Made by a program: the position numbers and the translations under genes. A stretch of DNA of 33,830 nucleotides from Candidatus Nitrosopumilus sp. (GTDB taxonomy: Archaea; Thermoproteota; Nitrososphaeria; Nitrososphaerales; Nitrosopumilaceae): the NCBI GenBank assembly GCA_007571135.1, contig RKRY01000127.1:1-33830 (forward strand), written 5' to 3'. Every line of letters starts with the position of its first letter. Position 1 is the first letter of the stretch. This document shows, in pieces, positions 1 to 6,999 of this stretch. The notes under the pieces were generated by a model. It did not search any database. It saw only the letters and a list, made by a program, of their open reading frames with translations, and was not told the DNA's origin.

Positions 1-226
1 CATGGTTGAATTTGTATCCTAACATGTTAAACACTGCAATATCAGATTCGGGGGCTATTCCTCTGCCCACGGAAATTACTTCGCCAATTACCCCATTGCT
101 TGCAATTTTATCTAAGACCGGCGTATTTGCAGCCTGCAGGGGTGTTCTCCCGTCTAGATCAGGATGTGGAAGGTCTCCGACCCCGTCCAATAACACGTAT
201 ACCAGATGTACGTCCGAATTATTCAT
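1..226 (-). CDS. apgM: 2,3-bisphosphoglycerate-independent phosphoglycerate mutase, archaeal type, 5' part only
   Basis: The minus strand opens at an ATG at 224-226 and stays open to the left edge, giving about 75 N-terminal residues; the rest lies outside the window. The start reads VYVLLDGVGDLPHPDLDGRT, followed by TPLQAANTPVLDKIASNG and a RGIAPESDIA stretch. This is the alkaline-phosphatase-superfamily start of archaeal ApgM: D-G-x-G-D with the metal-binding Asp, then 'TPLxxAxTPxLD', then the 'G-ApeSD' metal-site segment. By family knowledge the enzyme interconverts 3- and 2-phosphoglycerate in glycolysis/gluconeogenesis in the cytosol. There is no in-frame ATG, GTG or TTG just upstream, so this start is favoured. 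The open frame on the plus strand over the same bases is a shadow. I am confident of the family; nothing can be said about the missing C-terminal part. Confidence 0.85.
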   Translation of the reverse strand, partial: MNNSDVHLVYVLLDGVGDLPHPDLDGRTPLQAANTPVLDKIASNGVIGEVISVGRGIAPESDIAVFNMLGYKFNH

Positions 227-257
227 GCTTGGAGGGATCTGATTCCATACTTTAAGT

Positions 258-362
258 CTTGCAAAACATTTTACTGGCATCAGACTTTCCCGCTTCCGCT
301 CAGCATCATCACAACACTATCCTAGTTAACTTGCAAAACATTTTACTGGCATCAGACTTTCC
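258..362. repeat. CRISPR-like repeat pair: 33-bp direct repeat around a 39-bp unique segment
   Basis: Two identical 33-bp copies lie at 258-290 and 330-362, separated by 39 unrelated bases (period 72). They begin CTTGCAAAACATT and end CAGACTTTCC. A 13-bp near match to the repeat's start lies at 398-410, directly before the miniature element at 413, as if a third copy had been cut off by that insertion. The sequence is non-coding, upstream of the minus-strand apgM start. The dimensions match a CRISPR unit and the other 71-74 bp period loci in this window, but no cas gene is adjacent. Confidence 0.6.
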
Positions 363-412
363 TGTCAAAGAGGTTCAGACACGAGTTTGTTTCCTGACTT
401 GTAAAACATTAC

Positions 413-702
413 CATAGCAAAGATCATAAATTCGTGAGGTGTTTTCCTGTAATCGGTCAAGTCAGCTTTGACAATTTCAACAAATTATGCAAGATTTATC
501 AAATTATTGAAAAATATACAGTATGTGAGCTATGAACTCCAATTTTTTACAAGTTCCTTTATGTGACTTGACCGATTACGTATGCAAGCTATGAACTCCA
601 ATTTTTTACAAATTCTTTCATGCGACTTAACCGGTTATGTTTTCCTAGGGTCTGTTCCTGTGATTGAACATTTGACCTCATGAACTTTTGCTTCTTGCTA
701 TG
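413..702. mobile_element. Miniature element family B, copy 1, interrupted by a family A element
   Basis: The outer parts (413-448 and about 647-702) together match the uninterrupted ~91-bp sequence at 28163-28253. The ends are imperfect inverted repeats: the left end reads ATAGCAAAGATCATAAATTC and the right end runs TGAACTTTTGCTTCTTGCTAT, which is its approximate reverse complement, with a GTGAGG/CCTCAT pair further in. There is no coding capacity. No convincing target duplication is visible, so a structured RNA or regulatory repeat remains an alternative to a transposon-derived element. Confidence 0.6.
449..638. mobile_element. Miniature element (MITE-like) family A, copy 1, with a 59-bp tandem duplication of its right end
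   Basis: The left end is GTAATCGGTCAAGTC (449-463) and its exact reverse complement GACTTGACCGATTAC is at 565-579, giving a 131-bp core the same size as the copy at 23095-23225. The last 59 bp (521-579) are repeated with changes at 580-638. The 8-bp sequence GTTTTCCT flanks the element on both sides (441-448 and 639-646) as a target duplication. The element sits inside the family B copy. It is AT-rich and non-coding, so it would need a transposase supplied in trans. Confidence 0.78.
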
Positions 703-876
703 CCAGCATACACATACGCATACACAACACGTCTTACCTCCGCGCCTCCCTCCCATCTCCTACAAAAATGAATTATCACCGATAAATTCTACAACTGCTT
801 AGTTTTGAAATCTTGTCTCTCCTTTTTGATAGATCTTAGTAAACGTTTTAACAGACAGATGTTTCAAATTACAATT

Positions 877-1893
877 ATGGGAGATATACGCAAAGATTAT
901 GTTTCTGAACGCTTTATGATCGTCTCCAAAAAAGATGACAAGTCAGTAGATCCTAAAAAGTTCCCATACGCCCCTGGAAACGAATCGATGACAAATCCCT
1001 CCGTGCTGTCACTTGTCGCAAAAAACGGAATGCTGCAAAGACTGCAAGATAGTGAAGATGGACATGTTGAAGGATGGTCTATTAGAGTTTTTGAGAGCAA
1101 GAATCCCATCGTATCTGTCAAGACTGAAAATTCATACAGTGAAAGGCCATTTTATAGCGAACCGGCATATGGCTATCATTATATTGTTGTTGCATCTCCA
1201 AACCGAAAAGATACGCTTGCGACAATTGATGCCGAACAGTGGTCTAATGTTCTAGTTGTAGTCCAAGACAGGCTGCGTTGGTTGTATACGCAAAAGGGCG
1301 TAACATATATCTCAATTTACGCTGATCAAGGCGACTTGGCAGGAAGCACAAACCCGCATCCCCACCTCAACATGCTTACCTTCTCTACAATCCCCCCACT
1401 AATCGAAGAAGAAGCTGAGGCATCCCACAAGATTCTAAATGAGAAAGGCGTATGTCCAATGTGTCAAACAGTCGGTGAGGAGATTGGCGGTCCTAGACAG
1501 GTTCTTCAGACTGATGGTTTTATCGCTTTTTGTCCCTGGGCGCCTTCATATCCGTACGAATTTTGGGTTGCACCTAAAAAACACATTACAAGCTTCGCTA
1601 AAATTACCCAAAAGGAGATAAATGATCTGTCGTTAATCTTGAGAGCAACTCTGGGCGGCTTGACTAAAACCGTAAAAAACGTCTCTTACAATCTCGTGTT
1701 TCATCTGTCTCCTGAGAAGAAAAACAGCCGGCAGATACATTGGCATGTTGAAATTTATCCAATTACAAAGTCCTGGTCCGGCCTCGAGCGTGGCTATGGA
1801 ATATATCTAAACGATATCTCCCCCGAACAAGCTGCCAAAGAACTTGGAGTGGCATGCAGAAAAGAACTTGCAAGTCTGGTAGGCATAGTGTAA
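877..1893 (+). CDS. galT: Galactose-1-phosphate uridylyltransferase-like HIT-superfamily protein
   Basis: The protein is about 338 residues and has the two-half HIT layout of GalT. The first half carries the nucleotidyl-transfer motif in NPHPHLNM, with the His-Pro-His triad. The second half carries HWHVEIYP, the paired metal/substrate H-x-H motif. A C-P-M-C pair lies between the halves, a zinc-ligand arrangement seen in many GalT proteins. The family moves UMP or AMP between a nucleotide sugar and a sugar 1-phosphate. The open frame extends upstream to a TTG at 805, but I favour the ATG at 877 (MGDIRKDY), with an ATG at 859 as alternative; both remove an unusual N-terminal extension. The nearby nucleotidyltransferase and GNA1-like genes support a sugar-nucleotide role. 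The exact sugar is unknown, and archaeal relatives may use ADP-glucose. Confidence 0.72.
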   Translation: MGDIRKDYVSERFMIVSKKDDKSVDPKKFPYAPGNESMTNPSVLSLVAKNGMLQRLQDSEDGHVEGWSIRVFESKNPIVSVKTENSYSERPFYSEPAYGYHYIVVASPNRKDTLATIDAEQWSNVLVVVQDRLRWLYTQKGVTYISIYADQGDLAGSTNPHPHLNMLTFSTIPPLIEEEAEASHKILNEKGVCPMCQTVGEEIGGPRQVLQTDGFIAFCPWAPSYPYEFWVAPKKHITSFAKITQKEINDLSLILRATLGGLTKTVKNVSYNLVFHLSPEKKNSRQIHWHVEIYPITKSWSGLERGYGIYLNDISPEQAAKELGVACRKELASLVGIV

Positions 1894-1934
1894 CCTCTGA
1901 ATGGTTTATTTATCAACCGGCCTCCTTTAATGAC

Positions 1935-2375
1935 ATGTCTCTGGAAAGATGGCTTGCAGTTGCCAGTGTTGGACTGTTTGCAATGTTTGCCGGGGAGATG
2001 TTTTCAGTCTACAATTTCATGATTGATGTTCCTGATGACTTTGAGTACGCTCAAGGTTTTGCCGCAGATCCTAAGATACTTCAGTTCATCTCCATCGGTG
2101 TGGCCCCTGCAGGCGTGTTGGCAGCCATTGCATTTATCATGTCAAGACAGTATGGCTCAAAACAGGTTGGCGGACTAATCGCTGGCGGGGGGGTCATCTT
2201 GCTTGCAGGAATGCTTGTATGTTACCTCATAATTCCAAGAATTCCCATATCTTACGTTACTGATGCAGTAGTTTACGTCCCGGTCGTCTTTATGGCCCTG
2301 TCTGCACCGGTGATGGGATTTGGCCTGTACCTCTTCAAACGCAGGGTGAGGCGACCAAAGAAAGAGTATTTCTAG
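1935..2375 (+). CDS. Small four-helix membrane protein of unknown function
   Basis: This is a 146-residue protein starting at ATG 1935 (MSLERW), 41 bp after galT and in the same direction. The frame stays open further upstream into galT, but that part is unlikely to be translated. Four hydrophobic stretches are visible at roughly residues 6-27, 48-68, 78-102 and 112-134. The tail is basic (KRRVRRPKKEYF), which suggests a cytoplasmic C-terminus. There are no recognisable catalytic motifs, and I do not recognise the family. The stop overlaps the stop of the convergent acetyltransferase gene by two bases, so transcription from both sides meets here. It may be cotranscribed with galT. Confidence 0.65.
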   Translation: MSLERWLAVASVGLFAMFAGEMFSVYNFMIDVPDDFEYAQGFAADPKILQFISIGVAPAGVLAAIAFIMSRQYGSKQVGGLIAGGGVILLAGMLVCYLIIPRIPISYVTDAVVYVPVVFMALSAPVMGFGLYLFKRRVRRPKKEYF

Positions 2376-2809
2376 GCGTGATCATACCTCATTCCGTTTG
2401 CAGTTGCCTGAAACCCGATCTTTTCATAATACGGTCTGAGACTGTCTGTGCAATGCAAAACCGTCTTGTAGCAGCCTCGATTCTTTGATTCTTCAAGCAG
2501 ATGTCTGATGATCTTCTCTCCGATCCCCCGTCCTTGAAACTTTCTGGATACGGCAACATCCTCTATGTGGCCCGCCAGGCCCCCATCATGGATGAATTTT
2601 TGCTCAATTAGCAGTGTGGCTGCTCCTACGACCCTCCCGTCAACTTTTGCAACTGCAATGATGTGATCCTTGTTTGAGTTAACTTTCTCAAAGACTTTCT
2701 CGGCCTTTGATCTTTTCATGCTGCCTGTCTCTCTTAGCGAGTCCAGAGATGCAAGGAACCCGTTCCACAGATCTTCTTTTTGCAAATCACGAATAATCAG
2801 TTTAGACAT
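2372..2809 (-). CDS. GNA1-like glucosamine-phosphate N-acetyltransferase (GNAT fold)
   Basis: Starting at ATG 2809 (MSKLIIRDLQ) gives 145 residues. The GNAT acetyl-CoA loop is clear in QGRGIGEKI. The surrounding sequence is close to eukaryote-type GNA1: GHIEDVAVSRKFQG before the loop, then RGCYKTVLHCTD and PYYEKIGF after it. GNA1 transfers acetyl from acetyl-CoA to glucosamine 6-phosphate on the way to UDP-GlcNAc. The frame is open further upstream, but that part overlaps the nucleotidyltransferase gene and is a shadow. The gene begins 5 bp after the stop of the nucleotidyltransferase, so the two are very likely cotranscribed and act in the same amino-sugar nucleotide route. Another small-molecule acetyltransferase role is possible. 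Confidence 0.72.
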   Translation of the reverse strand: MSKLIIRDLQKEDLWNGFLASLDSLRETGSMKRSKAEKVFEKVNSNKDHIIAVAKVDGRVVGAATLLIEQKFIHDGGLAGHIEDVAVSRKFQGRGIGEKIIRHLLEESKNRGCYKTVLHCTDSLRPYYEKIGFQATANGMRYDHA

Positions 2810-2814
2810 TTGGT

Positions 2815-3519
2815 TCAAATCCTGCCCAGTCTCTGTATGTATTGCTGATGTATCATCTTGTAGGATGCCTTGCTTCCGATATCTGTAAATCCATCCTTCC
2901 CTGTCACAAATGCGTTTACTGGTCTCTTGTCGCCTACCACTTCTTTTATCACGCTGTCCATTCCGTACGGCCTGTTTTTTGGAATGTATTTGAAGATTTC
3001 GCGTTCCATCACATAGCATCCCATGTTGATGTTGGCTTCGATCTCTGGCTTTTCATTCCAGCTTGTAACCCTGCCATTCTTTGTCGTTTCAATCACCCCA
3101 TACGGCAGATTTGTCTTGTATTTGTGCAGACTCATCGTAACAAACGATCTTTTCTTCAAGTGTTCCTTTATCATGCCCTTTAAGTTAAAATTGAAGACAG
3201 AATCTCCATACATGCAAACAAAGGTCCCGTCTAGAAACCCTTCGGCAGTCTTTAATTGACCTGCCGTGGCAAGCGGCCTATCTGAAACCGCATATTCTAT
3301 GTTTGTCCCAAACCGCCTCCCGTCTTCAAAATAGTCCTCGATGGCTCTTCTAAGATAGCTTACGCACAGTACAATGGATCTTACTCCGTTCTTTTTGTTC
3401 CAATCTATCAGGTGTTCTAAAATCGGCTTCTCCCCCAAAGGCAGCATCGGCTTTGGCAAAAACGTAGTATACGGCTGGAGTCTAGTGCCCAAACCTCCTG
3501 CCAGAATCACTGCTTTCAC
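2815..3519 (-). CDS. Sugar-1-phosphate nucleotidyltransferase
   Basis: This is a 234-residue NDP-sugar pyrophosphorylase core starting with GTG at 3519. The signature loop AGGLGTRLQPYT lies at residues 7-18, followed by FLPKPMLPLGEKPI, the usual substrate-binding lysine region. MYGDSVF around residue 103 holds the metal-binding Asp, and WNEKP and NMGCYVME around 150-170 fit the sugar-binding part. The protein joins a sugar 1-phosphate to an NTP, releasing pyrophosphate. It lacks the C-terminal left-handed helix of bifunctional GlmU-type enzymes. It would therefore pair well with a separate acetyltransferase, and a GNA1-like gene follows 5 bp downstream. The nucleotide (UTP, dTTP or GTP) cannot be fixed from the sequence alone. 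Confidence 0.82.
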   Translation of the reverse strand: MKAVILAGGLGTRLQPYTTFLPKPMLPLGEKPILEHLIDWNKKNGVRSIVLCVSYLRRAIEDYFEDGRRFGTNIEYAVSDRPLATAGQLKTAEGFLDGTFVCMYGDSVFNFNLKGMIKEHLKKRSFVTMSLHKYKTNLPYGVIETTKNGRVTSWNEKPEIEANINMGCYVMEREIFKYIPKNRPYGMDSVIKEVVGDKRPVNAFVTGKDGFTDIGSKASYKMIHQQYIQRLGRI

Positions 3520-3543
3520 ACCATCCTGTCATAAAATGAATAT

Positions 3544-4863
3544 TTATGTCTGAGATTTTATGCATGAAACGATCTTTGTAATCTTCTCAACGACTTTTCT
3601 CGGATTCTCCCCAAATACAATCATCATTGCCTCCTTCCCAAAGTCTCCTTTGTGAAAAATTACGTCCGGGTTTCTTTCCAAATCCTTTATGGCAGACCCC
3701 ATTCCCCATTGAATAGACGAGCCCCCAGTTTTCACACTCTTAGGTTCTGACCCTCTGTCGTAGCCTGCCACCACAAATTTCTTTTCCGAGATCTTTTTGA
3801 GGGTCTCCTCCCGATATTTTATGTTGATTGCTGATTTTATATCGGGAAATTTTTTGCTGATTGCTAGCAGAGCCGTTGCGACGTGTGTCGAACCACCGTA
3901 CCTCAAGTCCCCTGCAACGATGACTCCCGTACCGGATTTGACGATTCTTCCGGAAATCCCCAGGACGTCCAGGGTCGACTTTGGATTTGTCTTTGAAATA
4001 ACAAAATTTGTCTGGCATTCTGGAATTATCCGGTGTACGTTTTTGATCTCCGTAAATTTTTGAATCTCAGATGAGAGCTCTTTTTGGAGCGAATCCTCAA
4101 CCAGGCTGCCTGTCACGGCAACCCCGCATCCAATTCTTCTTGCGTCTTTTATGGACTTTAATGTGAACTCTTTGGCGAATTTTGCCGATTCCCTGACACT
4201 TTTTTTGTTTGCAAGTGAGAATGTGACAAGGGCCGAATACGTGCATCCGCTCCCGTGATTCTCTCTGAATATTCTTTGAGCAGATAGTGAGTACATGGAA
4301 TCCTTTTCGAGCACCAGATCTTCGATCAAATCTTCATCCTTTTTAATTCCGGTAACTATGACATTTTTTGCGCCCCAGTCCTGGATTCTCCTTGCAATCC
4401 TTTCAATTGTGTTTGACGGTGAAACCTTGGAATTTGTAATGATCTCAGCTTCAAATCTGTTTGGCGTGATGACTGTTGAAATTGGAACAATGTACCTTCT
4501 AAAATCCTTTAATGCATCTCTTTCAATCAGCATTCCTCCCGTCGTGGATTTTATGACCGGATCGACTACTATTGGAGCTTTAAGCCCGCTTAATTCTTTG
4601 AAAAGAAATCGGATTATCTTAGAATTGTAGACCATTCCGATCTTCACTGCGTCTATTTTAAAATCGGACAGGATTGAATCTAGCTGACTTTTTAAAATTT
4701 TAATCGATACCGGCTCGACCATTCCAAAACTTGAAGTGTTCTGGCCCGTAATTGCTGTAACTACTGTAAAGCAATTCGCATCCGTGGTTGCAAATAATTT
4801 GACATCGCTTTGGATTCCGGCCCCCGATGACGGATCAGAACCCCCTATGCAAAGTAGGTTCAC
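3544..4863 (-). CDS. thiDN: HMP/HMP-P kinase fused to ThiN-type thiamine-phosphate synthase
   Basis: This 439-residue fusion starts with GTG at 4863. The N-terminal half (about 1-260) is ThiD: it opens with IGGSDPSSGAGIQSD, continues through VVTAITGQN, and has the phosphoryl-transfer GSGCTYSALV segment near residue 205. It would phosphorylate hydroxymethylpyrimidine (phosphate) to the pyrophosphate. The C-terminal half (about 270-439) is ThiN, with DVLGISGRIV, GDLRYGGSTHVA and GSSIQWGMGSAI. In archaea ThiN couples HMP-PP to thiazole phosphate in place of ThiE. The gene is divergent from thiC 407 bp away, which makes HMP-P, so the two loci supply consecutive steps. No obvious defects are visible. 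Confidence 0.92.
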   Translation of the reverse strand: MNLLCIGGSDPSSGAGIQSDVKLFATTDANCFTVVTAITGQNTSSFGMVEPVSIKILKSQLDSILSDFKIDAVKIGMVYNSKIIRFLFKELSGLKAPIVVDPVIKSTTGGMLIERDALKDFRRYIVPISTVITPNRFEAEIITNSKVSPSNTIERIARRIQDWGAKNVIVTGIKKDEDLIEDLVLEKDSMYSLSAQRIFRENHGSGCTYSALVTFSLANKKSVRESAKFAKEFTLKSIKDARRIGCGVAVTGSLVEDSLQKELSSEIQKFTEIKNVHRIIPECQTNFVISKTNPKSTLDVLGISGRIVKSGTGVIVAGDLRYGGSTHVATALLAISKKFPDIKSAINIKYREETLKKISEKKFVVAGYDRGSEPKSVKTGGSSIQWGMGSAIKDLERNPDVIFHKGDFGKEAMMIVFGENPRKVVEKITKIVSCIKSQT

Positions 4864-5270
4864 ATTGATCTTTTCATTTTTCCCCTAATCTGCTTTTCCA
4901 TTTTTCACCGCAGAATGCCCAAACAGCAGTTTTGCGATACAGGACGGATATATGATAAAATCTCATGCGGCCACTACAGTTTTGACGCACTGCATGTCGC
5001 CTCCCATCAATCACTAAAAAAGACGAAAAATTCCTTGGAGTGCTTCAAACACCGGACTTCCTAGGCTCAAAAAGTCCCTGTAAAATGTTAAGAATATTCA
5101 GATCCCCCCCCAAACAGTCTTGTCTGAAAGCCATTTTTTGAAAAAGGCATCTAAAACCGACACCGCAATCCGCCTCTACCGAGTTAACCGATCTAAAATG
5201 ATCAGTGGCTATAGGACAAGGATCTCCGTGATTTGATGATGTTTAAATCAGGTGAGCCTAAAGACTACTT
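4864..5270. other. Divergent intergenic region between thiDN and thiC
   Basis: This 407-bp stretch has no supported gene. It contains a run of eight C at about 5104-5111, short AT-rich patches, and the putative thiC promoter near its right end. I looked for a TPP riboswitch core (the CTGAGA and ACCTGA-type motifs) on both strands and did not see one. The region must carry the promoters of both thiamine genes. Its length is unusual for this compact chromosome and would leave room for a regulator site or a small RNA, for which there is no direct evidence. Confidence 0.5.
5242..5248 (+). promoter_or_regulatory. TATA-like box of a leaderless thiC promoter
   Basis: TTTAAAT lies 23-29 bp before the thiC ATG at 5271. 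In thaumarchaea, transcripts often start at or next to the start codon, so a TATA box at this distance implies a leaderless mRNA. No Shine-Dalgarno sequence is apparent between the box and the ATG. Confidence 0.45.
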
Positions 5271-6593
5271 ATGGCTACACAGATGACGTCGGCCCGCAGG
5301 GGCGTTGCAACCGACGAGATGAGACAAGTTGCAAAAGATGAAGACGTCTCTATTGACTGGCTGATTCCAAAAATTGCAAATGGATCCATCATCATTCCAA
5401 GCAATAACGCAAGACCCCAAAAGATTCACAATGTGGGAATTGGGAAAGGTTTGAAGACGAAGGTCAACGTAAACATTGGCACCTCTACATTAAACGTCAA
5501 TCTAGACGAGGAGATCGAAAAGGCAAAGGTCGCAGTAAAATATCATGCCGACACCATGATGGATCTTAGCGATGGCGGTGACGTAAAAAAGATACGGCAG
5601 ACGTTATTGGACGTGGCACCAATAACATTTGGAACAGTTCCAATTTATGAGGCATACAATTATGGCGTTGAGGTTCACAGGAACCCGCTGAACCTGACTG
5701 AGGATGACTACATTAAGGCATTTGAAAACAACGTAAAAGACGGCGTTGATTACACGACGATTCATTGTGGCATAACAAAGGACATTGCAAAGAGAATCTT
5801 AAGAGTCCAGAGACGCGGAGGCGTGGTTAGCAAGGGCGGGACAATTACTGCCGCATGGATGCTAAAGCATGACAAGGAAAACCCGTACCTGACTCATTAC
5901 GACTATCTGATCGAGGTTGCAAGGAGGTATGATGTTACATTTAGCCTTGGAGACGCCCTTAGACCTGGTTCGATTCTAGATTCCCATGACGAGTTGCAAG
6001 TCCAAGAGATGATCAACGTTTCGCAACTGACTAAACGCGCACATGAGCAGGACGTTCAGGTAATGGTTGAGGGTCCGGGACATGTTCCACTTGACGAGGT
6101 TGCAGCCAATGTCAGACTGGCCAAGTCGTTGATTGGCAACGTCCCATACTATGTTCTAGGACCGCTCGTAACTGACATTGCGTCCGGCCATGATCATATC
6201 GCAAGCGCAATTGGTGCCGCCGTTTCAGCAAGCGAGGGAGTTGATTTACTGTGCTACCTTACTCCGTCTGAACACCTGGCATTGCCCAATACCGAAGAGG
6301 TAAAATCAGGATTGATAGCATACAGGATTGCCGCACACGCAGGAGACCTTGTAAAGATTAGAGAAAAAGCCATCAAATGGGATGCGGAGATGACTGAGGC
6401 ACGCCGGACCCTTGATTGGGAGAGACAGATTGCACTGTCCATAGATCCAGAAGAGGCAGCAAGGATTCATGGCAGAACAGGCCAGCATCCCGGAAACAAC
6501 GTTCCTTGTACTATGTGCGGGGGCGCATGCGTATACATGATGCTTCCCCAGCAGAGGAAATATGAGAGTGAAAATGAGGCTACAACAAGCTGA
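5271..6593 (+). CDS. thiC: Phosphomethylpyrimidine synthase
   Basis: This is a 440-residue ThiC. Family segments include IPSNNARPQKIHNVGIGKGL near residue 42, MMDLSDGGD near 97, GTVPIYEA near 122, GGTITAAWM, SLGDALRPGSI, EGPGHVPLDEV near 265 and GPLVTDIASGHDHI. The C-terminal radical-SAM cluster motif is CTMCGGAC (Cys 413, 416 and 420). ThiC converts aminoimidazole ribotide to HMP-phosphate using S-adenosylmethionine and a [4Fe-4S] cluster. The spacing here is C-x2-C-x3-C, one residue shorter than the C-x2-C-x4-C of well-known bacterial ThiC, which fits the shorter archaeal form as I remember it. The 3' end overlaps the convergent nudix gene by 14 bp. The promoter appears leaderless. Confidence 0.95.
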   Translation: MATQMTSARRGVATDEMRQVAKDEDVSIDWLIPKIANGSIIIPSNNARPQKIHNVGIGKGLKTKVNVNIGTSTLNVNLDEEIEKAKVAVKYHADTMMDLSDGGDVKKIRQTLLDVAPITFGTVPIYEAYNYGVEVHRNPLNLTEDDYIKAFENNVKDGVDYTTIHCGITKDIAKRILRVQRRGGVVSKGGTITAAWMLKHDKENPYLTHYDYLIEVARRYDVTFSLGDALRPGSILDSHDELQVQEMINVSQLTKRAHEQDVQVMVEGPGHVPLDEVAANVRLAKSLIGNVPYYVLGPLVTDIASGHDHIASAIGAAVSASEGVDLLCYLTPSEHLALPNTEEVKSGLIAYRIAAHAGDLVKIREKAIKWDAEMTEARRTLDWERQIALSIDPEEAARIHGRTGQHPGNNVPCTMCGGACVYMMLPQQRKYESENEATTS

Positions 6594-6999
6594 GTAGCAC
6601 CCTTTGCAGGCCCGGCACCGTCTCGTAACCTTCCAATTCGTCTGCGTCGATCCACCTAAACTCAGAGTTTTCCCAATTCAGCCTGATGACCGGATCTTTT
6701 GCTTCAAACAGGAATGGAAAAATTTCCCATTCGTGATCTTTGTGTTGTGGCAAACTCACCATGATCTCTTGGGCCGCCCTGACTAGCGTGACATCTTTTT
6801 CAGCAATTCCCACCTCTTCAAAAATTTCAACCTTGGCCCGCCGAAGTGGCTCCTCATTTTCTTCTATAACTCCGCTAATTCCTGCCCACAGTCCCCTCAT
6901 GGATTTTACTTGGCCACTCCGCTTTAGGATCAGCAGTCTCCTGCCGTCTCGAATAAATGACGTGACAATTTTCGTCAGGCGCACCCCGTTACTTTTCAA
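6580..6999 (-). CDS. Nudix hydrolase
   Basis: This is a 139-residue protein starting with TTG at 6999, overlapping the tyrA stop by 11 bp; an in-frame GTG at 6984 is an alternative start. The Nudix box is recognisable in GVIEENEEPLRRAKVEIFEE (residues 42-61), continuing VGI. It has the leading Gly, the first Glu and the final E-E-x-G in place. The Arg of the usual R-E-U-x-E-E core is Val here, so the box is slightly atypical. Nudix enzymes cleave nucleoside diphosphates linked to another group and need Mg2+ or Mn2+. WENSEFRWIDADEL near residue 110 is typical of MutT/ADP-ribose-type members. Translational coupling to tyrA is likely from position alone. The substrate is unknown. Confidence 0.85.
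   Translation of the reverse strand: MKSNGVRLTKIVTSFIRDGRRLLILKRSGQVKSMRGLWAGISGVIEENEEPLRRAKVEIFEEVGIAEKDVTLVRAAQEIMVSLPQHKDHEWEIFPFLFEAKDPVIRLNWENSEFRWIDADELEGYETVPGLQRVLLSLL

Noticed and set aside
6-242. 78-codon open frame on the plus strand
   Set aside because: The minus strand of the same bases encodes the clear start of archaeal phosphoglycerate mutase; the plus frame is a shadow.
2812-2824. GGTTCAAATCC, a tRNA T-loop-like sequence
   Set aside because: The bases outside the central GG/CC do not pair as a T stem, there is no acceptor stem, and the sequence is the end of the nucleotidyltransferase gene.
4864-5270. Possible TPP riboswitch before thiC or thiDN
   Set aside because: The conserved CTGAGA and ACCTGA-type core elements are absent on both strands, and thiC appears leaderless.
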